Shown piece by piece: positions 1-5,612 of a stretch of DNA of 7,218 nucleotides. Both the position numbers and the translations under genes were made by a program. The notes under the pieces are model-generated. The model did no database searches. It had not been told where the DNA came from and saw nothing but the letters and a program-made list of their open reading frames with translations. Source of the stretch: Sulfurimonas sp. (GTDB lineage Bacteria; Campylobacterota; Campylobacteria; Campylobacterales; Sulfurimonadaceae); NCBI GenBank assembly GCA_024762745.1, contig JANTGV010000051.1, forward strand, positions 1 to 7,218, written 5' to 3'. The stretch's first letter is position 1, and each line of letters begins with the position of its first letter.

Positions 1-1390
1 AAAAGATGACAAACTGATTCAGAATGGAGCATTAGTTCTCTCTTTAGAAAATGAGCAAAAAGAGCCTGTTTCAGATCAAAAAGCTGTAAAAAAGCAGACC
101 CTCCTTTCATTATTAAAAGTGAATGATAAAGAGGCTGTAAAAATGGAGCCAGTAGAGCTCAATCCAAAGATTATGGATAGCATGAGTACTAAAGAGATAA
201 AAGCCTTAATAATGGGTGCAAAACAGTACCTAAAAGAGAAAATAGTTCAAAGTGATGCGTATAAAAGTGCAGAGATTAAAGAGCTTCCAAAAACTTTGAA
301 GGGACTCTCTGAGTTAGCACAAAAGATAGGCATAGATATATCAAAGATAACTATTGAAGAAGTACAGATTAAAACAGCTTTAAGGGAGATACCTAGAGTT
401 AAGGCACAAGAAGCTTTAAGGTCTCAAATAGCTCAAGAGAGAGGAAAGTCTCAGGCAGCAAGAACAGTTCAAGAGAGTGAAAAAGCTCAGAATATTGTCA
501 AGGGAAAAGAACTTCCAGAAGTACATAAAGAGGCTAAGCAGAGTGTAGCTGTAAAAACTGATGATAAATATCAAGAGTTAGGAAGAATGCAAGAGAAAAA
601 GCTTGAACAAACTACAGAATTCAAGATTCCAAAAGAGACCCCACTCTTTAAAGCACAAACGCAACGTGAACATACTACAGAGCAGTTAGTTGCGACTAAG
701 GCTTTTAGAGTTGAAGAGAAAACGCCAAAAACGAGAGCTGATGAAACTCTAAAACTCCTTTTGCGTGGTGAGAAAGTATCACAAGCAACTCCTGCTTTAA
801 CAGCAGACTTTTCTGTTGCAACTGCTAGAGTTATAGCCCCAACTGCCACAAGTGAAGCAACGAAGTCTTTAGAGAGTTTGTTACATGGTGAAAACAGTGA
901 GGCTCCAGCCAGTTCTTCTAAAACAGATGGTTTAACATCTTTAAAAGCAGATAGTTTTGAAGTAAAACTCAATGAAGCAAAACAGATGATTAAGTATCTC
1001 TCACAGGATGTTAAAAGCGCTATAGAGGACTATAAATCACCATTTACAAGAGTAAAAGTCCAACTGAACCCTCAAAAACTTGGAGAGGTGGATTTAACGG
1101 TTGTACAGCGTGGAAAAAACTTGCATATCAACCTTAGTTCTAATTCTGTAGCAATAAACACACTCTCTATGAATGCTAATGAGTTAAGAGTACAGTTAAA
1201 TAACAATGGCATAAATAATGCTTCATTAAATTTTAATTCACAAGATTCAAGTAACTCTCAAGCTGGACAACAAGAGCAGCATAGGCAAAAAGAGCAGCAG
1301 GCTCAAGATGAGTATGGTTACTTTTATAATGAAGAACACAAGGAAGAGATTCTAAGCTCTTTAGAGATTGTAGTTCCTCATTATGCATAA
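1..1390 (+). CDS. fliK: Flagellar hook-length control protein FliK (5' end missing, partial)
   Basis: FliK is exported through the flagellar type III apparatus during hook growth; it sets hook length and switches export to late substrates. The C-terminal hook-length control domain (Flg_hook family) is visible around residues 300-385, counted from the GTG at 119, with the hallmark VQLNPQKLGEVDL near 314-326 followed by a hydrophilic Gln/Glu-rich tail. The middle (about 90-300) is Lys/Glu/Ala/Thr-rich and low in complexity, as expected of the extended ruler part. The frame is open from base 2 with no stop, and the GTG at 119 has no Shine-Dalgarno before it, so that GTG is internal and the true start lies left of the window; about 462 residues are visible. 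flgD follows after 10 bp. Two LL.GE motifs 40 residues apart occur in the linker. The family call is firm from the C-terminal motif and from the neighbours; the N-terminal export signal cannot be seen. Confidence 0.9.
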   Translation, partial: KDDKLIQNGALVLSLENEQKEPVSDQKAVKKQTLLSLLKVNDKEAVKMEPVELNPKIMDSMSTKEIKALIMGAKQYLKEKIVQSDAYKSAEIKELPKTLKGLSELAQKIGIDISKITIEEVQIKTALREIPRVKAQEALRSQIAQERGKSQAARTVQESEKAQNIVKGKELPEVHKEAKQSVAVKTDDKYQELGRMQEKKLEQTTEFKIPKETPLFKAQTQREHTTEQLVATKAFRVEEKTPKTRADETLKLLLRGEKVSQATPALTADFSVATARVIAPTATSEATKSLESLLHGENSEAPASSSKTDGLTSLKADSFEVKLNEAKQMIKYLSQDVKSAIEDYKSPFTRVKVQLNPQKLGEVDLTVVQRGKNLHINLSSNSVAINTLSMNANELRVQLNNNGINNASLNFNSQDSSNSQAGQQEQHRQKEQQAQDEYGYFYNEEHKEEILSSLEIVVPHYA

Positions 1391-1395
1391 AGGAT
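1388..1395 (+). promoter_or_regulatory. Ribosome binding site of flgD fused to the fliK stop codon
   Basis: TAAAGGAT contains the fliK stop (TAA, 1388-1390) and an AAAGGA Shine-Dalgarno ending 6-7 bases before the flgD ATG at 1401. Ribosomes terminating on fliK therefore sit on the flgD initiation site, which suggests translational coupling and supports the ATG at 1401 as the start. Confidence 0.75.
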
Positions 1396-1400
1396 AGAAA

Positions 1401-2066
1401 ATGGCAATTACATCAACTGGCTTAAACGCAGCAACAAACGCAGAGTATCAAAAAGCAGTTACTGAGGTAGATAAGAGTGTTTTAGGTAAAGATGACTTCA
1501 TGACCCTTCTGTTGGTTGAACTGCAGCATCAAGATCCGACAGAGCCTATGGACTCTGAAAAAATTTTAACACAGACTTCTCAATTGGCAACACTTGAAGC
1601 ATCGGAAAATACGAATCAGGCTCTCTCTGATTTAGCAGCATCACTAGGTTCTACACAGCAGTACACTACTATAGCCGCTATAGGAAAAACAGCTGACTTA
1701 GGTTCAAATGCTATTGGTTATGATGAAGGAAGTACGAGTTCATTTGAGGTCTATTTTCCTCAAGATATAGCGAGTGGAACAGTTGAGATTCTTGATACGA
1801 ATGGGCAGATAGTCAGTACGATGAATATTGAGCCAAATCAATCAGGTGTCTACCAGTTTGACTGGAACGGTTCACTAAGCAATGGAGATATAGCTGAGAG
1901 TGGTATGTATTATATCACGGCAAGTTACAAAAATCCTGCGGGGGATGATTTAACAACAAGAATGGGAGCTTATCCTATTGAATCAGTAAGGTTTGAAGAT
2001 GGTGCAGCGCTAGTAAAAGTTGGTTCAAGTTATGTTGATATTGAAAATGTGGTAGAGATATACTAA
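1401..2066 (+). CDS. flgD: Flagellar hook assembly scaffold / hook-cap protein FlgD
   Basis: FlgD forms the cap at the tip of the growing hook, lets FlgE subunits insert beneath it, and is discarded once the hook is complete. The N-terminal FlgD motif is clear: KDDFMTLLLVELQHQDPTEP at residues 30-49, followed by a Gln-rich helix (QTSQLATLEASENTNQAL), which matches the family pattern LL..QL..QDP..P. Residues about 100-220 are beta-rich and fit the FlgD Ig/tudor-like region, with the typical FDWNG...G....SG.YY segment at 153-171 and a closing V.DIENVVEIY strand. The 221-residue length is normal for the family. The start is fixed by the Shine-Dalgarno overlapping the fliK stop. It sits 10 bp from both neighbours, so fliK-flgD-(short flgE) is very likely one transcript. 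Nothing looks missing or frameshifted. Confidence 0.96.
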   Translation: MAITSTGLNAATNAEYQKAVTEVDKSVLGKDDFMTLLLVELQHQDPTEPMDSEKILTQTSQLATLEASENTNQALSDLAASLGSTQQYTTIAAIGKTADLGSNAIGYDEGSTSSFEVYFPQDIASGTVEILDTNGQIVSTMNIEPNQSGVYQFDWNGSLSNGDIAESGMYYITASYKNPAGDDLTTRMGAYPIESVRFEDGAALVKVGSSYVDIENVVEIY

Positions 2067-2070
2067 GGAT
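2064..2070 (+). promoter_or_regulatory. Ribosome binding site of the short flgE paralogue, fused to the flgD stop
   Basis: TAAGGAT holds the flgD stop (TAA, 2064-2066) and an AAGGA Shine-Dalgarno at 2065-2069. The next gene begins ATG ATG; the first ATG (2077) lies 7 bases after AAGGA and the second (2080) lies 10, so 2077 is preferred. The arrangement repeats the one at the fliK/flgD junction. Confidence 0.7.
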
Positions 2071-2076
2071 ACGCAC

Positions 2077-3336
2077 ATGATGACACAAGCTTTTTATACT
2101 GGAATATCAGGACTTAAGACATATTCAGCAGGTATCGATGTTGTCTCAGATAATTTAGCAAATACAAACACAACCGGATTTAGAGGCTATAATGTCGAAT
2201 TTGCATCTATGTTTGAGCAGAGTCTTGCTGCTACTAACACAAGTATAACAGACAGTACTATTGGAGTTGGTTCAAAGATACAAGGTACATCGATGATACA
2301 GACGAATGGTTCTCTCCTACTCTCAGATAAGAGCACTGATTTGGCGATTGATGGTGATGGTTGGTTTGGAGTTCAAGGGGAAGAGACACCGATTTATACC
2401 CGTGATGGGAACTTCACTTTTGATGCTAACGATGATTTGGTAACTCCAGATGGTTTACATGTTTTAGGAACAATGGGAAATAATATTAGTGCAGATGATG
2501 TTTTAACATCAAAACTGGCTGAGATAACACTTGGTGATGTGAATGCTCAGGAGAAACTGCGTTTTCCAAAGTCATTAACCTATCCGCCAGAACCAACAAC
2601 TACCGCAAAATTTCTTGCAAATGTTGGTACTGAACCAAATATTATTACAGTGGGTGCAAGTGTTGTTGATAATCAAAGTAACAAAAACCATTTAAGACTT
2701 GAGTTTACGCAGAACCCTGTTCAGAACCCTCCAGGAACACAATGGAGTGTAGTAGCGACTACTCAAAGTCTGGACGGAAATACTATATATGATACACAGA
2801 CAGGCAGTGTTGAGTTTGATTCTGCAGGAGCACTTATATCACATACTTTAACTACGATAGATAACAATGGTACACCTGTCAGTATGGATTTGGGTAGTGG
2901 ATATGATGGTATAGTCTCTATTAGTATTCCTGTAGTCCCCGGTTCAAGTATAGCAGATGGAACTATTGGCGGTGAACTGATGGGGTATGCTATAAACAAA
3001 AACGCAGAGGTTATAGCCACTTTTACAAATGGTGAACAGAGTAGCGTGGGTAAGATTGCAGTTTTTCACTTTCAAAATGATCAAGGGCTGGAACGATTAA
3101 CAGGTTCAAGGTTTCAAGAGAGCTCCAATAGTGGTGAACCACTTTTTTTTACAGATGAAAATGGTCAAAACATAATAGGTGCTGAGGTAGTAAACTTTAA
3201 ACTAGAAGGTTCAAACTACGCTATGACAAGCGGACTTACGGAACTTATAATTTATCAACGTGCTTACGATGCAAATTCAAAGTCTATTACAACGGCTGAT
3301 GAGATGATGCAAAAAGCTTTAAACATGGATGCTTAA
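2077..3336 (+). CDS. flgE: Short FlgE-family flagellar hook protein (paralogue of the downstream main hook gene)
   Basis: An axial flagellar protein of the FlgE family. The N-terminal rod/hook domain is at residues 4-40 (FYTGISGLKTYSAGIDVVSDNLANTNTTGF, in two parts), the D1 hallmark LAIDGDGWFGV at 89-99, a D2 domain at about 180-295, and the C-terminal D0 helix at about 377-416 (TELIIYQRAYDANSKSITT). Its 419 residues are close to the roughly 400 of enterobacterial FlgE, but short beside the 722-residue hook protein encoded next. It occupies the place of C. jejuni Cj0043 and H. pylori HP0908, the FlgE-like gene after flgD. The usual SNVDL signature before the last helix is SNYAM here, so packing of the D0 domain may differ. 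Whether it builds a hook segment, a junction or a minor component cannot be told from sequence. Family membership is certain; the exact role is inferred and the symbol is shared with the downstream gene. Confidence 0.9.
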   Translation: MMTQAFYTGISGLKTYSAGIDVVSDNLANTNTTGFRGYNVEFASMFEQSLAATNTSITDSTIGVGSKIQGTSMIQTNGSLLLSDKSTDLAIDGDGWFGVQGEETPIYTRDGNFTFDANDDLVTPDGLHVLGTMGNNISADDVLTSKLAEITLGDVNAQEKLRFPKSLTYPPEPTTTAKFLANVGTEPNIITVGASVVDNQSNKNHLRLEFTQNPVQNPPGTQWSVVATTQSLDGNTIYDTQTGSVEFDSAGALISHTLTTIDNNGTPVSMDLGSGYDGIVSISIPVVPGSSIADGTIGGELMGYAINKNAEVIATFTNGEQSSVGKIAVFHFQNDQGLERLTGSRFQESSNSGEPLFFTDENGQNIIGAEVVNFKLEGSNYAMTSGLTELIIYQRAYDANSKSITTADEMMQKALNMDA

Positions 3337-3367
3337 ATAGTAAATAGACTTTTTTAAATTTTTAAAG

Positions 3368-3385
3368 TTGGCACACTAAATGCTA
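3368..3385 (+). promoter_or_regulatory. Sigma-54 (RpoN) promoter of the main hook gene flgE
   Basis: TTGGCACACTAAATGCTA matches the sigma-54 consensus TGGCAC-N5-TTGCW closely. It has an exact TGGCAC at -24, the invariant GG (3370-3371) and GC (3382-3383) separated by exactly 10 bases, and TGCT in the -12 element. If the C of GC is -12, transcription should start near 3395, giving a leader of about 49 bases before the ATG at 3444. In Campylobacter and Helicobacter, flgE and other middle flagellar genes are known RpoN/FlgSR-dependent targets, which fits. The start site has not been measured here. Confidence 0.88.
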
Positions 3386-3431
3386 TATATTCTTTACTAA
3401 ATAAATGTATCAATTTTAGATAGATATATGT

Positions 3432-3437
3432 AAAGGA
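3432..3437 (+). promoter_or_regulatory. Ribosome binding site of the main hook gene flgE
   Basis: AAAGGA lies 6 bases before the ATG at 3444. This is a strong, well-spaced Shine-Dalgarno and confirms the start, which also begins the conserved FlgE N-terminus (MLKSLFSGVSGLQ). Confidence 0.75.
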
Positions 3438-3443
3438 TTTAAT

Positions 3444-5612
3444 ATGTTAAAATCACTTTTCTCCGGTGTATCCGGACTACAATCGCACCAAGTTGCGATG
3501 GATGTAGAGTCAAATAATGTCGCGAATGTAAATACTGTAGGTTTTAAATACTCACGCGCAAATTTTTCGGATCTTTTAGCTCAGACAAAGGCTATTGCAA
3601 CAGCTCCTCAGGGTCAATTGGGTGGTAAAAATCCCGTTCAAGTCGGACTTGGATCAACTGTCAGCTCCATGACTCGTATATTTTCGCAGGGTTCAGTTCA
3701 AAACTCTGATAAAAATACAGATGTCGCTATTCAAGGGGATGGGTTTTTTATAATTTCACCAGATGGCGGTAATACCTATAAGTATACTCGTGCAGGGGAC
3801 TTTAAGTTTGACGCTGGTGGAAACTTTGTTGATAACAACGGTTTCGTTGCTCAAGGATGGTTGAGAGATCCGGTAACAGGTTTAGTTGACTCTACAGCAC
3901 CGATTACAAATATAAATATCCCACCAGGACTTACAACACCGGCAAGTGCGACAGCAGAGGTTGTACTCAAGGCAAACTTGAACTCTGGTCCACTGATTGA
4001 GAGCTTTTCTTCAGCTTATGCAGTAGCTTCAGGTGTACCAAACAGTATTACAAATCCGGGTCAGGGAGATGCTGTTGATGCAAATGGAAACGCTATCTCA
4101 TCTGGTAATATGGGTGTAATGTTTAATGAGGTTGGAGAGGCTTTTTCTCTTCAAGCTAACCAGGGTATATGGGCATCATTTTTAAGTGCAACAAAGGCAG
4201 ACGGTTTGGCTGTAGCGGCAAGTACAGGTGCAAATGATGAGTTGAATATCACTATGACTCTGGATGATGGTACAACGCATAATATTACGACATCTGGATC
4301 AACAGGTGCGGAGACTGCTGCACAAAATGGAGCTAGATATGTATCTGCAATTAATGCCCAATCTTCTATTACAGGGGTTACAGCAGTATATGATACAGTA
4401 AATGGTGATATAGAGTTAACAAATACAAATACGACATCAACGGCTTCTCACAATATCAGACTGACAGTTAATGCTGGTGATAACAGTGGAATGTCAACAG
4501 GTACAGTAACAACTGCTTATAGGTATCAGTATGATCCTACAGCTGCTTCAGCAATTGTTGATACAGATAAAACATTTACAACAATCGCTGATCTGCGTTA
4601 TGCTATGGAGCAGCAAGCTAGAGCTTACGATGCAGATGGCGATGGAACAGTTCCTGAGAGTAATATATCTATTATAGTTAATGATCAGGGTAAGTTTGAA
4701 ATTACAAATCCTGGTGGGGCAGATGATGATTACGATATAAATCTAGCTATAACAGGAATGAATGCAAACAGTATTGTTGGTGGTGGAATAACTGAAAATA
4801 CGCGTTTTACGAGAAGTATGGAGGCTCTGAACTCTGTTCTGCCTGTAGCTAGTGGGGGTAAGGCTTTTTCACAGAGTTTTAATGCAGCTACACACTCAAG
4901 TTCAATAGATGTATTTGACTCATTAGGTTCAAAACATACTCTAAGAATGGAGTTTAGAAAAACAGCACTAGATACTTCAACAGGAAGTACATGGGATATG
5001 CTTATAACTGTTCCTTCTCCTGCAACAATCGATACAACTGCGCCCTATAATGAAAAAATAGGTTCTGTACGTTTTAATAATGATGGTTCATTAGCAACAT
5101 ACAATCCGCCAAACATCTCTTTTAGTGGAAATAATGGGTCTTCGCCTGACCAGCAGGTTTCATTAAGTTTTGGTACTGCTAATGCGTTTGATGGAATGAC
5201 AAGTTTTGATAACCCTTCTGCAACCTCTGGTATATCTCAAGATGGTTATACGGGTGGAGATTTAGTTGGTATTAGAATTGACCAATCGGGTACTTTAGTT
5301 GGTTCATTCTCAAACGGTCGCTCATTTGGTTTAGCACAGATCGGTATGGCTAAGTTTACAAATAACGAGGGTCTCTCAACAGAGGGTGGGAATGTTTATA
5401 TTCAAACTGCAAACTCTGGTGATCCTATTATCGGTACAGCTGCTACGGCCGGACGTGGTTTTATTCAGTCCTCTGCTCTTGAAGCATCAAATGTTGACCT
5501 CTCACGTGCATTAACACAACTGATTATTATTCAAAGAGGTTTCCAAGCCAATGGTAAAACTATTACGACTTCTGATCAGCTTCTTGAGACGCTTATCGGG
5601 CTCAAACGATAG
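3444..5612 (+). CDS. flgE: Main flagellar hook protein FlgE (long, insert-bearing Campylobacterota type)
   Basis: Structural subunit of the hook, the curved universal joint between rod and filament, assembled outside the cell under the FlgD cap. The N-terminal D0/D1 segment (residues 1-140) is strongly Helicobacter/Campylobacter-like: MLKSLFSGVSGLQSHQVAMD, then VESNNVANVNTVGFKYSRAN, then VAIQGDGFFII at 94-104. Residues about 180-485 form one long variable block, probably surface-exposed outer domains. Within it are a flagellin IN-like stretch (about 298-342) and a DADGDGTVPESN loop at 396-407 resembling a calcium-binding loop. A conserved D2 core follows (IDVFDSLGSKHTL, 488-500) and the C-terminal D0 helix (ASNVDLSRALTQLIIIQRGF, 681-700). 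The 722-residue length is in the range of Campylobacterota hooks and far above the roughly 400 of enterics. It has its own sigma-54 promoter and Shine-Dalgarno. Its last 11 bases overlap the convergent gene. The call is very secure; the insert assignments are inference. Confidence 0.96.
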   Translation: MLKSLFSGVSGLQSHQVAMDVESNNVANVNTVGFKYSRANFSDLLAQTKAIATAPQGQLGGKNPVQVGLGSTVSSMTRIFSQGSVQNSDKNTDVAIQGDGFFIISPDGGNTYKYTRAGDFKFDAGGNFVDNNGFVAQGWLRDPVTGLVDSTAPITNINIPPGLTTPASATAEVVLKANLNSGPLIESFSSAYAVASGVPNSITNPGQGDAVDANGNAISSGNMGVMFNEVGEAFSLQANQGIWASFLSATKADGLAVAASTGANDELNITMTLDDGTTHNITTSGSTGAETAAQNGARYVSAINAQSSITGVTAVYDTVNGDIELTNTNTTSTASHNIRLTVNAGDNSGMSTGTVTTAYRYQYDPTAASAIVDTDKTFTTIADLRYAMEQQARAYDADGDGTVPESNISIIVNDQGKFEITNPGGADDDYDINLAITGMNANSIVGGGITENTRFTRSMEALNSVLPVASGGKAFSQSFNAATHSSSIDVFDSLGSKHTLRMEFRKTALDTSTGSTWDMLITVPSPATIDTTAPYNEKIGSVRFNNDGSLATYNPPNISFSGNNGSSPDQQVSLSFGTANAFDGMTSFDNPSATSGISQDGYTGGDLVGIRIDQSGTLVGSFSNGRSFGLAQIGMAKFTNNEGLSTEGGNVYIQTANSGDPIIGTAATAGRGFIQSSALEASNVDLSRALTQLIIIQRGFQANGKTITTSDQLLETLIGLKR

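Larger units (their letters stand above)
3337..3443 (+). other. Intergenic promoter region between the two hook genes
   Basis: This 107-bp gap is the only intergenic space longer than 10 bp in the window. It is very AT-rich. It holds a sigma-54 type promoter at 3368-3385, a predicted leader of about 49 bases, and a Shine-Dalgarno at 3432-3437. I see no convincing Rho-independent terminator for the upstream operon: the best inverted repeat (3348-3368) has a stem of only 5 bp. Read-through into the main hook gene therefore remains possible. Confidence 0.7.

Noticed and set aside
571..972. 133-codon reverse-strand open frame inside fliK
   Set aside because: Lies wholly antisense to fliK and has Ser/Val/Ala/Cys-rich composition typical of a mirror of Lys/Glu/Thr codons, with no family resemblance.
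1417..1434. GG-N10-GC match (CTGGCTTAAACGCAGCA) resembling a sigma-54 promoter inside the start of flgD
   Set aside because: Only the two invariant dinucleotides match; the flanking bases depart from TGGCAC and TTGCW, and it lies inside the flgD coding region. Such spacing is expected by chance in several kilobases.
1603..1625. TTGGCAACACTTGAAGCA inside flgD as a second sigma-54 promoter
   Set aside because: The GG to GC spacing is 11 rather than 10, the -24 element is imperfect, and it is within coding sequence.
2763..3020. 85-codon reverse-strand open frame inside the short flgE gene
   Set aside because: Antisense to a conserved hook gene, with no recognisable domain and no ribosome site.
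3348..3368. Inverted repeat ACTTT...AAAGT as terminator of the fliK-flgD-short flgE operon
   Set aside because: The stem is only 5 bp and mostly A-T with an 11-base loop. It overlaps the edge of the sigma-54 promoter and has no T-run after it.
3395..3443. CsrA-type regulation of the flgE leader
   Set aside because: Only one A.GGA motif is present and it is the Shine-Dalgarno itself; no second GGA or hairpin is visible in the predicted leader.
5560..5601. Reverse-strand hairpin TTGAG...CTCAA as terminator of the c-di-GMP gene
   Set aside because: The stem is only 5 bp with a 12-base loop, no T-run follows, and the bases are explained by the conserved FlgE C-terminus.
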